64,000 nucleotides of DNA. Origin: Arthrinium phaeospermum (taxonomy: Eukaryota; Ascomycota; Sordariomycetes; Amphisphaeriales; Apiosporaceae). The notes beneath the pieces were generated by a model, which was not told where the DNA came from, made no database searches, and was given only the letters and a program-made list of their open reading frames with translations. The position numbers were made by a program, and so were the translations under genes. Numbering within the stretch: the first letter of the stretch is position 1; each line of letters starts with the position of its first letter. The stretch spans positions 4,092,001-4,156,000 of the forward strand of contig QYRS01000002.1 in the NCBI GenBank assembly GCA_006503535.1, written 5' to 3'. This document shows, in pieces, positions 24,501-38,200 of this stretch.

Positions 24501-27272
24501 TCGGCGCCTTCTCTCAACATCACTACCCGCCCTTCGTTACGGACAAGGCCCTAAAGAAGTACGCTGGTCTTGATGCCACCGGCATTTTCCCCGTTCAAGT
24601 CTCGGCTCTGTGCCAAGGAGTCAATGGCCAGATCGACCCTGCTGTGCAACTGGATTACAAGACCGTTAACCAGTCTGGCCAAAACGACATCCCTGACTTG
24701 ACTCAAGACTTCAACTGGAAATACCATGACTTCCGCTACAGCTCAGATCTCTACCAGCCCGACTGGTTCTACGAGAAGATGGTCATCCTCAAGTCGAACT
24801 GGAAGAAGGGTAACGTCGGCTACTCTCCCAAGTACGTGGGAACTCTGGCAGACAAGAAACAGCTCATGGCAATGCTCAACGGTCGTGTCTACGACTTGAC
24901 CAAGTATGACATGGGCGGTCGAACCGTTGCCGGTCCTAAGGGGAAGGACCTGCCGACAGATCCCAAGGTCACCGACTTCATGTACCCCCTTGTGGTTGAT
25001 CTCTTCCGAGGAAGATCAGGACAAGACATTACCAAGGCCTGGGATGCTTTGAACATGGACCTGGGAATGCGCCAGCGGATGCAACTGTGTCTCGACAACC
25101 TCTTCTACGTGGGAGATGTCGATACCAGAAACTCGATCCGCTGCCAGTTTGCCGACTACCTCATTCTCGCTGTCTCCATCATGCTGTGTACCATCATTGG
25201 TTTCAAGTTCTTGGCCGCCTTGCAATTCGGTGGCAAGAACATCCCGGAAGACCTGGACAAGTTCGTCATGTGCCAGATTCCTGCCTATACCGAAGACGAA
25301 GAGTCGCTCCGCCGTGCCATCGATTCTGCTGCCCGTATGAAGTACGACGATAAGCGCAAGCTCATTGTCGTTATCTGTGACGGTATGATTATCGGTCAGG
25401 GTAACGATCGTCCCACCCCTCGCATCGTGCTCGATATTCTTGGCGTCTCCGAGACGGTCGACCCCGAGCCTCTCAGCTTCGAATCTCTCGGTGAAGGTCT
25501 CAAACAGCACAACATGGGCAAGGTCTACTCTGGTCTGTACGAGGTTCAAGGTCACATCGTGCCCTTCCTCGTTGTCGTCAAGGTCGGTAAGCCGTCCGAG
25601 GTCTCGCGTCCTGGAAACCGTGGTAAGCGAGACTCGCAGATGGTCATCATGCGTTTCCTCAACCGCGTCCACTACAACCTTGCCATGAGCCCCTTGGAGC
25701 TGGAGATGTACCACCAAATCCGCAATATTATCGGCGTCAATCCAACGTTCTACGAGTTCTTGTTCGGAATCGACGCCGATACGGTGGTCGCCGCCGACTC
25801 GGCAAGCCGCATGGTTTCTGCGTTCTTGGATGACACGAGACTGCTCGCCTGCTGCGGTGAAACAGCCCTTACCAACGCCAAGTCCTCGTTCGTTACCATG
25901 ATTCAAGTGTACGAATACTACATTTCTCACAACTTGGCCAAGGCCTTTGAGAGTTTGTTCGGCAGTGTCACCTGTTTGCCCGGTTGTTTCTCCATGTACC
26001 GCATCCGTGCCGCCGAGAGCGGAAAGCCGCTGTTTGTGAGCAAGGAGGTCGTGGAAGCCTACTCTACCATCCGTGTCGATACGCTGCACATGAAGAACTT
26101 GCTGCATCTCGGTGAGGATCGATACCTTACCACGCTGCTCCTCAAGTACCACGGCAAGTACAAGACCAAGTACATTTTCGCTGCCCACGCTTGGACTGTC
26201 GCCCCCGATTCTTGGGCCGTCTTCTTGTCTCAACGTCGACGATGGATTAACTCGACGGTGCACAACCTGATGGAACTGATCCCTCTGGGTGAGCTGTGCG
26301 GTTTCTGCTGCTTCAGTATGCGTTTCATCGTTTTCGTCGACTTGCTTTCCACCATTGTCCAGCCAGTCACCATCGCTTACATCGTCTACCTGATCGTCCT
26401 CGTCGTCACCAAGGCTACTGTCATTCCGGTCACGGCCTTCGTCATGCTGGGTGCCATTTACGGTCTGCAAGCCATTATCTTCATCATGCGCCGCAAGTGG
26501 GAGATGATCGGATGGATGATCCTCTACGTCATTGCCGTGCCTGTATTCTCGTTCGCGCTGCCCCTGTATGCCTTCTGGCACATGGACGATTTCTCGTGGG
26601 GTAACACTCGTGTGGTCACGGGTGAGCAGGGTAAGAAGGTTGTCGTCACCGACGAGGGCAAGTTCGACCCGGCCTCTATCCCGCGTAAGAAGTGGGAGGA
26701 GTACCAGGCCGAGCTCTGGGATGCCCAGACTGCCCGCGACGACGCGCGCTCCGAGATCTCGGGCTACAGCTACGCCACCAAGCACAACGCCATGCCCATG
26801 TCTGAGTATGGCGGTGGCGGTAGCCACAACGGCTCTTCGTACGGCCAGATCCCGCCCTACGGTGCTGGTGGCCTGGGTGCCGGTCTCGGCGGAGGCCACA
26901 TGTCTCGCATGTCGCTGGCCCCTTCGGAGATGATGGGCGGCGCCGGCAACCGCATGAGCCAGTTTGGCGGATCCCAGTTCCTCGGCAACCAGGAGATGGA
27001 GATGTCGAATCTGTCGGGCCTGCCTAGCGACGACGCGCTCCTGGCCGAGATCCGCGAGATCCTGCGGACGGCCGACCTGATGTCAGTCACCAAGAAGGGC
27101 ATCAAGCAGGAGCTGGAGAGGCGGTTCGGTATGCCGCTCGACGCGAGGAGGGCATATATCAACAGCGGTAAGTCTTTTTCCCTCCACTCGCTTGCCACGA
27201 ACATTCTGAAAAGCTCTTTACTAACTTTTGCGTTCAATAGCTACTGAGGCGTTGTTGTCGGGTCAACTGTAG
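21513..27272 (+). CDS. csmA: Class V chitin synthase with myosin motor-like domain
   Basis: A polarised-growth chitin synthase of hyphal tips and septa. Exons are 21513-21817, 21880-27167 and 27241-27272 (introns GTACGT...CCTAG and GTAAGT...AATAG), giving 1874 residues with no frameshift. The myosin head keeps the P-loop GESGSGKTT at about residue 103 and switch-II-like VDFPGF at about 400. The switch-I position is unusual (TPTASKAGL). Membrane segments (about 885-930), a cytochrome b5-like domain (about 970) and the GT2 chitin synthase core follow: DADT about 1400, GEDRYLT about 1514, QRRRWINST about 1552. Further membrane helices, a Gly/Ser-rich tail and a DEK-C domain (about 1815-1865) end in [10 protein letters not shown]. 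Actin binding through the head is known for this class. Its neighbour is the class VII partner. Confidence 0.96.
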
Positions 27273-28130
27273 AGAAACAGTAGTTTGTGATCTGGAAACG
27301 ACATATTTCCCTTCCCCTTTTCGTCAATTCTAAGCGTGGGTCGGAGCATCAAATCAAACTTGGAGAATCATGTTTTTTTTATATAATATAATGGCACGTT
27401 GCATATGCTGGGCAATCGGCAGAAGCATAAGTTATCACGGATTTACGCACACATGATGTGTGTTTTGGATATGTGTCGGGACTGATTGCCAACCTGTGTT
27501 TTTTTTTTCTCTCTATTCTTTCTTTTTGAACGGTCATCAAAAAAGAAGAAGAAGCGGAAGAAGAGTTATGTGACACGGCAGGTTGATATGTGTGTGGTGT
27601 GTGTATGTATGTGTTTCGGAAGAAGGGGGCAAAGCAGAAAAAAAGGGTTTAAACACACATATTCTACCATAGCATAATCAGGGGTTCTGAATCTACTCAC
27701 ATATGGGAAGAGAGAAGAAAGTTCGGTTACTTACAGTCACGGCTTATCGGACTCTCATCACTGACTGGGTGTGTGGGTGTTTCTTCGTTTTGTGTGTGGT
27801 GGGCGATACGGTGGTATCCAGGAGTTCGTTTGCGTTATTTCTGTTGGATAGGCTGGGGGCGAGTAGATACAACATCATTTTTGAACAAATCTCTTGCTAC
27901 TCTAGACCTGGCCTTGATCGTTCCCCTTGCCCCTGGCATGGGCTCGTTTTCGTAGAGCAACACCAGTTTTCCGATGATATCACATGCAGCAATGACAGAA
28001 GATAATGGAATGATAGTTAAGAGTTTTATATTATTTCGCTAAGTACATTTTCATCTTGCCAAGTAAATGGATGTTGTCATATAACCAGTATATCTATCAC
28101 ACGCATATCCCTCCCAAGAGAGCAAGTGGA
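27273..28130. other. Convergent intergenic region
   Basis: This is shared 3' flanking sequence between the class V chitin synthase and the minus-strand hydroquinone reductase. It contains A- and T-rich runs and GT-rich simple sequence near 27570-27620. No gene seen. Confidence 0.55.
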
Positions 28131-29536
28131 CTAGACCTTGGCGGCAACGGCCGCCACCTCCTCGTCGAGCGGCAGGATGTTGGGCACGGGCCCGACGGGG
28201 GTGATGGAGGGCGGGTTGATCTGGGTGTGGCTCTTGGTGTAGTGGGCCTTGATGTGCAGGAAGTTGGTGGTGTCGCGGAAGGCGGCGTGGTTCCAGTACA
28301 GGTTGCGCATCCAGCGGTGCGTGGCCGGGTAGCCCGAACGGATGTCGCGCAGGTTGCACTTGAAGTGCTGGACGTAGACGGGGTCGAAGCGGATCAGGGT
28401 CACGAAGAGGCGGATGTCGGTCTCGGTGAGGCGGGCGCCGAAGTAGAAGGGGCCCGGGTTTGAGGAGAGGTGCTTCTCGACTCGGTCTAGGGCCGCGAAG
28501 AGGGCGACGACGTTGCGTTCGTAGGCTTCTTGGGTCGTGGCGAAGCCCGACTTGTAGACGCCGTTGTTGATCTGGTCGTAGGTCCACTCGCCCACCTCGT
28601 CGATGTCCTTTCGCAGGTCCGCCGGGTACAGGTCCAGGTTCTTTCCGCTATCGCTGCCGCTGGATTCGGGCAGCTGCGAGTCGAAGGCGCTGCCCAGCAT
28701 GCGCAGGATCTCGGAGCTCTCGTTGCTCACAATGGTCTGGGCGACCTTGTCGTACAGCACGGGCACGGTGAAGCGGGCGGCGTAGTCCTTGTCGACGCTG
28801 AAGTAGAGGTCGCGCAGGTGGGTGAAGCCCTCGTGCAGCGGGTCGGGCACCACGTTCTCGCCCTCGGCGTCGGTGTCTTGGGCGGTCGGGAAGCGCCAGC
28901 CTGTTTTGTTTTCGGAAGTCAGTATTGCTAGCTATATATAGTCATGCAAGAGCTCGTCCGCATCAGAGGAGTAGTTCACTCACCCTTCTCGCCCATGTGC
29001 CAGTGCACGACCGAGTAGCTAATGTAGTCCTCGAGCCCCTTCAGCTTCCGCGCGATCAAGGTCCGGTGAGCCCAGGGGCAGGCGTAGGAGACGTATAAGT
29101 GGTAGCGGCCTTTCTCGGCCGGGAACTTGGCACCGGGCTCATTGCTGATCCAGTCGCGGAAGGCGCTGGTCTGGCGCTTGAACTCGCCGCTCTTGTCGCC
29201 GGGCTTGACCCATTCCGTGATGTTGGCTCCGGAAGAAGACTACATACATAATCATAGGTAAGCTTTCGTCGCATGGCGTACACGGAGACTAACCAAGTAC
29301 ATGTAGCCAAGCAGAGAAAAGAAAGCGGGAAGGAAGAAGCTACAGACAACAAGGTACTTGGATTGGGGACTCACCATTCTAATCTGGGACTTGTGCAGCA
29401 GAGATGCAGCTGGAATTGGTGTGGGACGGGTCGACAAAGCTCTACGACGGATAGCTGCGATTGAAGATGGGGATATGGGAATAGCAGTAGTAGTCTTATA
29501 GATCAATTGGACCCGAGGGACGAGTCTAGAGTTCAT
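28131..29536 (-). CDS. ecm4: Glutathionyl-hydroquinone reductase (ECM4/omega-GST), mitochondrial
   Basis: Reduces glutathionyl-hydroquinones using glutathione. Exons (minus strand) are 29536-29375, 29239-28984 and 28900-28131 (395 residues, intact). The start at 29536 (MNSRLVPRVQLIY) gives a basic, Ser/Thr-rich leader of about 54 residues typical of mitochondrial import. An upstream in-frame ATG exists at 29665, but it adds no recognisable domain. The thioredoxin-fold N-domain carries the active-site motif YACPWAHRT with the catalytic Cys, preceded by ITEWVKPGDKSGEFKRQTS. The C-terminal helical domain contains GFATTQEAYERNVV, LTETDIRLFVTLIRFD and YPATHRWMRNLYW, all diagnostic of the ECM4 family. 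It is transcribed away from UBA1 on the same strand. Confidence 0.93.
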
Positions 29537-30348
29537 CGGTCTGGGATTGGAAGCTTGGATGGCGGGATGAGGGGTTCGGTTTTTTGGCGATGCGGGCCGG
29601 GACGTCACGATAGCTTTATATACTTTAGGTGGTTTGCGTATGTAGACAATACAGTTGACACTCAATTGCCAAGCTGACTATTTCTTGACTCGATTACACT
29701 ACAGCCCCTTGAGCCTCTTGCTACGTAGTAAAAGGCTTATCAAAAGTGGCTGTTGGTGCTTTGTAATAACCCTTGCGGCGGTTTCTAGTTCGCGAGATGT
29801 TTACAAAACAGAAAATGGCGAACCAATGGTGACGTAAAAGAGGCATTGGTGGGGTTGATCCTCGCTTGCTCATGCTGACTGGCCTTCATGTAAGTCATCA
29901 GTAATGGAAACAGCACCACCTGCTGGCAGAACTAGTGGGGACCGTAGCTACCGACATGACCAGAACCCACCCACTGCCCACTCTCCATACCTAGTCCACC
30001 AACCCGCTTACATACTCATTTCTCCATCCTATCAGTATGGCCAATGTGCGTATCACAACGTCTGAGTATTACAAATAACTACAGCCGGGAAGAGACGCTT
30101 AAACACTTGCGAGTATTGAAGATGGCTGTCTAAAGTATTCATGTGACTCAACTTGGCTTTGTTGCTTATTGTCCTACTATCCTCAAGGCGCCAATGCCTA
30201 GAATAAACATGCATAACAGTGAGTAGCAAAATCTACCGGCGGCGGACTTGTCTGTCCTTCGCCTGACCAAACATCTATCTTCGTTCGCTACCGCGTAATA
30301 CGGTCTGCGTACAGAAAGAATACTATTCGCTTTTTTGTTTGGTCTCGT
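29537..30348. other. Intergenic region
   Basis: This spans the promoter of the hydroquinone reductase and the 3' flank of UBA1. No open frame with protein-like content was found. Confidence 0.5.
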
Positions 30349-33300
30349 CTACCTTATCTTGACCTTGATGTAAGGCACCTCGACATCTTCCTCGTCCATG
30401 TCCTCGGCGACCATCTCGAAGATGACGTCCTTCTGGTGCTCCGGAATCGGCTTCTTCGAGATCGTCTCCACCAGCTGGCTGAGCTTCATGCTGAGTCGGT
30501 CCTTGAGCTTGGCAGGAGGGAAGAACGACGCGTACAGAAGGCTCACGCCCGAGCTCAGCATGCTGATGTTGAGGCCACGCTTCTCAAACGTCTCGATAAG
30601 CTCCTTGAGTGTGATGTCCTCGACCTCGAATCGGTCCCAGATCTTGTCCAGCGTAACCTTGCCGTCGGGGCCCTGGTACTTCACCTTGGGGCTGGCAATA
30701 GGCTCACTGAATCCAAAGAAAGGCAGCGCCAGGTTGATGAAGCCGTTCTTGTACTGCTCAATGTCCGTCTTGCCATCGACGATCTTGTAAAGCTCCAGAA
30801 CAACCAAACCCGTCACAAGAGCCGTCGTGGTCGCAATAGCCGGAATGATCTTGCCGGCGATGAACTTGGTCTTGTGGCGATCGGCTTGCTCAATCTTGTA
30901 GTTCTCGGCACGCAAGTTGCTTGCCGACGTGATGAAGTCGATGTGGTGGTTGGTGTCGTCGTCCTTCTCAAACTCGACCGGAGTCAGCTTGAAACCAGCC
31001 ATCTTGTTAGGCGCCGGAAGACTCTCCGTGAGCTTCTGAAGCTCTCCCTCGTCGTCAAAGCCAGTGTTGGCGCTTGGGTCCTAGAGTCCAGCCAGTCAGT
31101 ACAGCTGAATAGCCAACAGATATGTTCGTTTCTTTTACTTACAGGATCGCTGTCCTTCTCCTGGATCTTGACGCCCGAGTCGGGAGCAAAGTCGGGCACA
31201 ATCATGTTCTCGAGCACCTTAAGGTACGTGTCCTTGTTGACGCCGCTCGCGTTGATGTTGTAGTTGAACGCGTGCAGGTTGGCGGCAGAGACAACGAAGC
31301 CGAGATGGGTCGGGTTCTTGGGGTCAAACTTCAATGGGTCAGGAGCTCGCTTGGGGCCGGACCAGAATGGCTGGCCGCTGGACGAGGTCGAGTCCTTGGG
31401 GAAGTTGTACAGAAGCTGCTGGATGGCGTTGTTATACTGCTTCTCAAACAGCATGCGTGCCCAGATAACGCAGTCCTCGAAGCTGAGAGGCTTGTCCGAC
31501 ACAAGGTAGTCCCGGAGCATCTCCAGAGTTGCCTTCTCGTTGCCGCCCTGCTTCAAGGTGGTCTCCAAGTAGTTGGTCTGGGTCAGATACAGGTTGACCG
31601 TCTCGGCAGACTTGACGAACGAGGTCTCGAAGAGCTCACGGGCCCACGCAATGGTGTGCTCGATCTTGTTGGGAAAACTCCTCAGTGTGCACATGGGGAA
31701 GGACTCCTCGGGCGGGTCGTGAGAAGAAGAGTAAGACTCCGTCAGGTTGGGGAGGACGACCTGAGTGTTGCCCTTGGTGCCCAGCGTACCGCTCTCCAGC
31801 AGCGGCTTGTGGAAGAAGACGCATCTACGGTCAACGTAGGTACGGGCCTCGACATTGTCCAGAGCATTGGTAACACCGTCCAAGGCATTCCAGAAGTCCT
31901 CGTTGAAGGTGTGCTCGGTCTCGGGGCTTACGCGGTCCTTCATGCATTCAATGTGACCGACGAGGTCGGGGTTCATTGCCTGCACGGCCTTGGCTGCGCA
32001 GTCACTCTTCATCTGACCGACATCCTTGGGTCGGAACAAGAACTGACGATTGAGGTTACTCTTCTCGATCGAGTCCATATCGGTAATGGTAATCTTGCCC
32101 TTGGGGCCTACACCAAGACCAATCATGGCCCAGTTCTTGAGCATCTCACAACCAATGGCACCTGCACCGACGAGGAACTGCTTCATGTTGGCTATCTTCT
32201 CCTGGTACTCTCTTCCGAACACGGCAATCTGGCCGTCATAGCGAGAGCCAATGGGCTTGCACAGATCCTCAGACCGCTTTGTGCTGGTAGGAAGCGACTC
32301 TAAGGAGTCCAAGTAGAACCATTGCTGGATGGGGTTGAACTTGCCCGACACAGCCTTGAGGACTTCCTGCGCTGTCAAGCCTCCAAACAGAGCAGCCATG
32401 GGGCTCAGATCACCAGCTGCTTGATAGCTAAGCTCCTTGATCAGCTTCTCGTCAAGCTCGACCTCCAGCTTCTGCTGCGCCACAAAGGCCTTGGCCGAGG
32501 CGACGAGAACGGTTGCGTCTTCGTCGTTCATTGGCCGGGGCATGCGGCCTTGGGCCTGAGCGAAGGCATGCAGGGCTTCAAAACCCACGTGCAGTTGTTG
32601 AGGACGGTCGAACTTGGCAAAGTCGGACATGACGAACTCGGGCTCCCTCATGGCGGTTGAGATAGTCTTGAAGTTCATGATCTTGGGCATCTTGACCTGC
32701 TGGTAAAGACCACCTCGCTTGTACTGGCCCAGTCCCGACACATCACCAATGGAGAAAGTATAGGGGCCCTTGACTGTAACCTTTCGAGGCTCGCTGCCGT
32801 TCAAGGCCTCCATTCCCTCGACCTCGGTGAAGGTGACGTAGTCACCGTCTTCCAAGCCATGTCGTGTCTCGTCGAGAGCGGACACCAAACCTTCCTCGTC
32901 GATGCCGGCAACGATTCCGTTGACGGCATTCTCGCCGGTGGGGTCCAGGCAAGTGAACTTCTCACCGAAATCGCAGAAAATGGATCCGAAAAGACCGAAA
33001 GTGTCGGCGCAAACAACGTAGATGCCCTTGGAGTGGCAGTAGTCGCCGATGGCAAGTTGTAGGTTGAGAGGGGTATCGGTCAGGACGACGACCTGGTATT
33101 TGTCGAACTGGGAGAGGTTTTCACCGAGACCGGCGGACTGGTGAACGCTGACGGGGGTGTAGGCGTTCAGCTCAGCGACGCGCGGGGCGGTGACGGCATC
33201 TCGAGGCTTGCCGGTATCCTCCGGGCGCAGGAAGAACTGTGAAGAGAGATCGGGCAGGGTGACGGGAGTGGGATCGTAAAGTGTCAGGCTCTTGACACCA

Positions 33301-33718
33301 GCAAGCGCGATGTTCTTGGCGATCTCGACACCCAGGCCCTTCATGCCGACAATCAGGACGTTGGATGCGCCCATCCGTCGCATGGCCTCGTGGCCCAGGA
33401 CATAGAGCTGTCGGCTGTAGAGGGACTCATCGATTTCGGTTTTGCCCACGACCGAATCGTCAACCTGCACCCGGGTCACAAGGTCGACCTGGGGCGGCGT
33501 CGGGGTGGTCATGTTGGTATCCTACAAATAGACGACGTTGTCAGTATTGCTTCATCGCGAAGTGGCGGCGGGGCGACTTGGCAGTGAACCAGCCAGCCAC
33601 GGCGGTCCCAAACAGTCGCCTTGGCCAGGCAAGTATCGAGCATTATCATGGGAGGCATAAGAGGGAATGGGATCGCGGCAATGGAGAAATCGCGAGGGAG
33701 TGAAGGACTTACCGACAT
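30349..33718 (-). CDS. uba1: Ubiquitin-activating enzyme E1
   Basis: Adenylates ubiquitin and passes it to E2 enzymes. The proposed start is the two-codon exon ATGTCG (33718-33713), spliced over 33712-33522 to GATACCAACATGACC. An alternative start is the downstream ATG at 33512. The main exon is 33521-31143, with a second intron 31142-31081 and a last exon 31080-30349. The total is about 1038 residues, the usual E1 size, with no breaks. Features in order: inactive adenylation half ([27 protein letters not shown]), four-helix and FCCH regions, active adenylation domain ([37 protein letters not shown]), catalytic Cys in [17 protein letters not shown] (about residue 613), and a C-terminal ubiquitin-fold domain ending VPYIKVKIR. 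Confidence 0.96.
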
Positions 33719-35280
33719 GACTCTTTTGGGGGAGAGAGGCGTGTCTCCGTTCGAGAGCTTACGCTTCCCCAGCTTGGCAGTATGCACTTTCTCTCAAGCT
33801 GCTAGCGCTTGAGAAAAAGGCGATCGTGGATAAAAAGAGAGGAAAAGTCGTGGGATTCGTGTTGTGAAAATGCGGTCCAATCAACAGACCACGAAGATGT
33901 TGTTTTCGCGGAGAGATGGATGGGGGGATGGGTATGATGTAGATGTAAGGAAGTGTTTGTTGCTGGGCTGGAGCTCTCCAGTAGGCACTTGATGGAGAGG
34001 TGTGTTGTCGAGTCGAGGATTAATCAATCACCCCACCACGGCCACTGTAGCTAAGTACGTAGGTACCTCTTTGGGGTACCTGCCTGCCTGCTCTCTGCCC
34101 GCCTTCAAAAAAGCGGCCCGCGATTATGATGTATCGAGTAAAGAGCACTTGGCCTAATGACGTATTTCCAGGCAGAATTTGACATGGGACATCTGTTAAT
34201 CGTCAATAAAGGCAAGCAGATACCACTATGATGGGCCAGGAGGGACTGACTCATTCTTCGGGCGACAGTGGCTCTTCTAGAATGAGCTCTCTATTACAAA
34301 GCCGGCTGGTTGTGTGGCTATGGATGCATTTGCCTTATGCACCTGAGGCCTCATAGTAGCACCCAGATATGAGACCTGCCGGCCGCGTTCGATGAGGGGT
34401 TGAGGGGCCTGAACCATGCTTCTTCTGCATTACTTATCGTACCAATACCTACTCACTACACGGCTTACTGGAGCGTGATGGGTTACTTAGGCACGAGCAA
34501 TCTGTAGCAAAATGCAGGTCCTCCATCTATCATGAGTTCCTATCATAGGTGGGCTCATCGGTCGAGAGATCTATATCAGCGAGAGCTCGCAAGTCACTAC
34601 TGGTATTCATAACCGTCCTTTGAATGAAGTTTCATCAAAACGTAGAATTACTCAATTCAACTTCACCAATCGTTTTCTCAACTAAACAGCATCTACCCCT
34701 CGAGAATTAGAATCCCGTTGGGCTGTCGGAGCCTCAACCGTTTTCGACCTCATTGTGATTACATCCCCCGAGATCTGCGACGCGTCCAGATCCCTCCAAA
34801 CCGTGCTGCAGAATTATATAATCGCCAACACCAGCCGATGTGGCCCAGAAGATTAACATCGAAAGTGTATATAGATCCATGCAATATGTCTTCATTTCTC
34901 ATATCTCGCCCGCCCATCCATCCATGTATCCTCGCTCGCAAACATTCGTGTATAATGCGAGGGGTGAGGTGCAAAATCAGGGGTATCCATCCTCTTAGCC
35001 AGGTGTGCGCGCCGCCGGGGGACTCTTTCGTAAAGATCGTGCCATTTGGGTATCATGTTCCAAGATGAGAGAAAGAAAGAAGAAATAACCAAGTCCGGAA
35101 ACCTTCCGATCTAAATCCTGACCAAAGGAGTGTGTAGAGTCCCACCTGCTAGTATCCGCGCTGCCTTCCCATCCATAATATGCCGTAAAGAGCGTGGTAA
35201 AGCCATTCAAATCATAAGTTCGTAAAGGAGTGATAGAAAATTAGTACTAGCTAATATGTTCAAACATTAATATAGATGTA
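33719..35280. other. Intergenic region
   Basis: This contains the UBA1 promoter and 5' leader (CT-rich in transcript sense) and the 3' flank of the cell-wall protein gene. Short frames only. No repeats or RNA genes recognised. Confidence 0.5.
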
Positions 35281-38200
35281 TTAGAATGCAAAGATTGCGG
35301 CGATGATTGTCAAGAGCAGCGATCGAGTGCTTGGAGACGACGCGAAACGAGATGCGGCAGCGCCTGTGGCCGGCTCTGTAGTCGTTGGAATTGCACTCGT
35401 TGTTAATGTGGCGGAAGAGCTGACATCAGGTGTGCTCGCAGGGCTGGAGCTTGTTACCGGGGCTACCGTGCTGCTCTCGCTGTCGGTACTGGCAATAACG
35501 CTAGTACTGGTAACGTCACCGGTGCCGCTACCGACACTGGCACTGGGGCTGGGGCTGGGGCTGCTACTGGGGCTTGTGGTAGTACCGGGGCTTGTAGTGG
35601 TACCGGGGCTGGTGGTGGTGCCGGCGCCGGTGTCAGTGCTTGTTTCGGTGCTGGTTGTTGGTGAGGTAGCTATCGAGCTGCTTGTGGGGGTGGAGACCAC
35701 TGTAGAACTGGGAACGGTAGTCGTGGTCGGCGTCGAAGACGATGGCGTAGAGGAAGGGGAAGAGGTAGGGGAGGAAGTGATCGTCGCGGAAGTTGGAGAC
35801 GGTGAACTAGTTGGCGTGGTACTGGTGCTGGATGTAGGCGTAAGTACAAGAACAGACGTGTTCGGGTTGGTTGGTCGCTGGGAGACTGCTGTCCGGCTTT
35901 CCATGGTCGTAAGCTCCTCAGCGGCCGACGAGCCGACAGATGTTAGCACCGGGGAAGATCTTATGGAGCTGCAAAAGCCAAGGAATTGTCTGAAGTAAGG
36001 CTCCATCCCGCGTGCAGTCGTGACCTTGAAGCTTGATCCATGCTCTGCGCTACATGAGTTGCATGTATCGACTGACTCTTGGAAGGGGGAGCCTGGGCTG
36101 CACAGAGTCTCATCCTTGCCAATCTTCTGGGCTTCGAGATATGCGTCGTTGCATGTCGCATAGCAAACAGCAGGGGCTGTGCCTTGGGGCAGGTCTCCCT
36201 CCGCTTGCCTCAGCCGCAAGACTGGTGATCGCTTCACGTAGCTTGGCACCGCTGCGACATAGGTAGATGCGGGCGGATATTGTGTTATGGAGGTTTGAGA
36301 TTCCCAGTTGCCTGTGAAGAATGTGCTCGTGAGCTTTTGGCCGGCCGAGTCCGTGCAAGTAGTTGTGGTGAGCTCCTTTTCGAATATGTCGTAGCTCAAA
36401 CCAAATGCAATCGGCGGCAGGTTGTAATAGTATTTTGTGGGTGGGAAATACCCTGTTTCATCAGATTTCCAATTTGCTGTCTTGTATTCCGGAGCGTCGA
36501 CACAGAAATCCTGACTCTCACACACATAATCTTCTGCAGGGGGCGAAGCCCAGAAGACACACCCAGCTGGCTTAGGAGGGGAACAGATCTTGCCGGGCGA
36601 GCAGCCCCATGTCTGGTTTGAAGCAACATTGTAGGCTGGCAGGTTCGCCTTGAAAGCAGGATTATTAGTGGGAGCAGCGCAAATCGAAGAAGTTGTGACG
36701 GTTGCCGTGAGCGTTACTGGAGGCACGACGATTGTTGTGGTTAAGATAGAGGTCGTGCCCAGCTCTGTTACTGTCACAAGCGAGGTAACAGTCGACCCAG
36801 GAAGCGTTGTCACCGACCCGGGCAGTGTCGTGACAGACCCTGGCAATGTGGTCACCGCTCCAGGTAGTGTTGTTACGGAGCCAGGCAATGTGGTCACCGA
36901 CCCAGGCAGCGTCGTTACCGAGCCAGGAAGAGTTGTTACAGACCCTGAAGCTGTAATTGTAGTCGGTGGCAGAGTAACGGTAGTCGGCGGTATTACGACT
37001 GTACTTGGCGGCAGAGTTGTGACAGACCCCGGCAGTGTCGATACTGATACCGAAACCACTGTTGTGACTTCTCCAGGGAGCGTTGACACGATTGTAGGCC
37101 CTAGTACTGTAGTGGTATCGACGATGACCTCTGTCGTAGTGTATGTAGAGAACACCGAGTCGGTGGTTATATACGTTGTGGTGTACGTTGTCACAACAGT
37201 GGCAGTAGTGGTGTCCGTAATGTTCCGTGTGGCTGTAGTAGTGTCCGTCAAACTGCGAGTGACTGTGGCAGTGTCCGTGATCTTTTCAGTCGCGGTAGTG
37301 CCAGAAACCGACACAGAAAACTCCGTCTTGGTTACCGTAGCAGACGTCGTAGTTGTCACTGTCTCGGTCACGGTAGACCACTTGGTGCTCACGACACAGG
37401 TGACAGGCGTGTCATGGTCATGGCAACCTTTCGTGCAAGCTGCAGTTATGCCGTAATCCGTCGGATAGTCATCCGTTGGAGAGTCCGAGGGTACTGGTGT
37501 TGGTGACCCTGCGCAGACAGTGATATAGTAGGGGTATGACTACAAAGAGATTAGCATGGGCATTTGCAGTTGTTTATGACCAGGTTAAGCGTACCCTTGT
37601 GGTAGTAGTTGTGATTGTGGTCGGAATTACTTTGATAATTGTAATGAGAGATGCTGACGCCGTCGCCGTCGCCGTCGCCGTTACTCTGCTTTAAGTCAGT
37701 CGAGATCCCACTTCAGGTCTTGTGCGTTGGGGGCCATACGTATCTGTCTCGGTTGTGGCTATTGTAGAGTAGTCACTGTAATCATATTAGCGCGGTACTT
37801 GAGTGTTTGGCGCAGTGTTCATACCGTTCCGTAGTGTAGACAGTCACGTAGCAAGTCACAGTAGAAACCGAGGTCTCCGTCTCCGTCTTGGTCTTGGTCT
37901 TGGTCTTCGTAATGGTGTCAGTCTCAGTCTCTGTTTCTGTTTCTGTTTCCGTACAGGTTGAGACTGAGGTGACCGTCACAGTGCTGACCTCCGTGACGGT
38001 AGAGTCGCCAGCCGGGTAGCAGTCACCATTCGAGCTGGCTGTTGTGGAAGTAGACGATGCCTTTCTTGTTGAAGTTGGCGAGGTTATCGGGATGGATGAC
38101 GCCTTGCTTGATGAAATTGGTGCGGTTGGGGAGCTAGAGGGTGCCTTGCTTGTCGTAGTTGGTGAGGTTGATACCAATGTTGAAGTCGGACTTGATGTGG

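Noticed and set aside
25016..26899. 627-codon open frame antisense to class V chitin synthase
   Set aside because: It lies wholly opposite the conserved catalytic core. Its composition (His, Asp, Val, Gly rich) is the usual mirror of a codon-biased gene.
27480..27680. Possible transposon remnant in the GT- and A-rich sequence after class V CHS
   Set aside because: Only simple-sequence composition; no terminal repeats, target duplication or transposase fragment.
33713..33787. Longer N-terminus for UBA1 reading LGKRKLSNGDTPLSPKRV
   Set aside because: The frame has no ATG upstream of the one at 33718: the codon at 33787 is GTG, preceded closely by a TGA. The sequence looks like an E1 leader, however, so a missing base here cannot be excluded.
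36650..37456. 268-codon Val-rich frame antisense to the wall protein
   Set aside because: It is the complement of Thr/Ser-rich repeats, which automatically gives Val-rich open frames.
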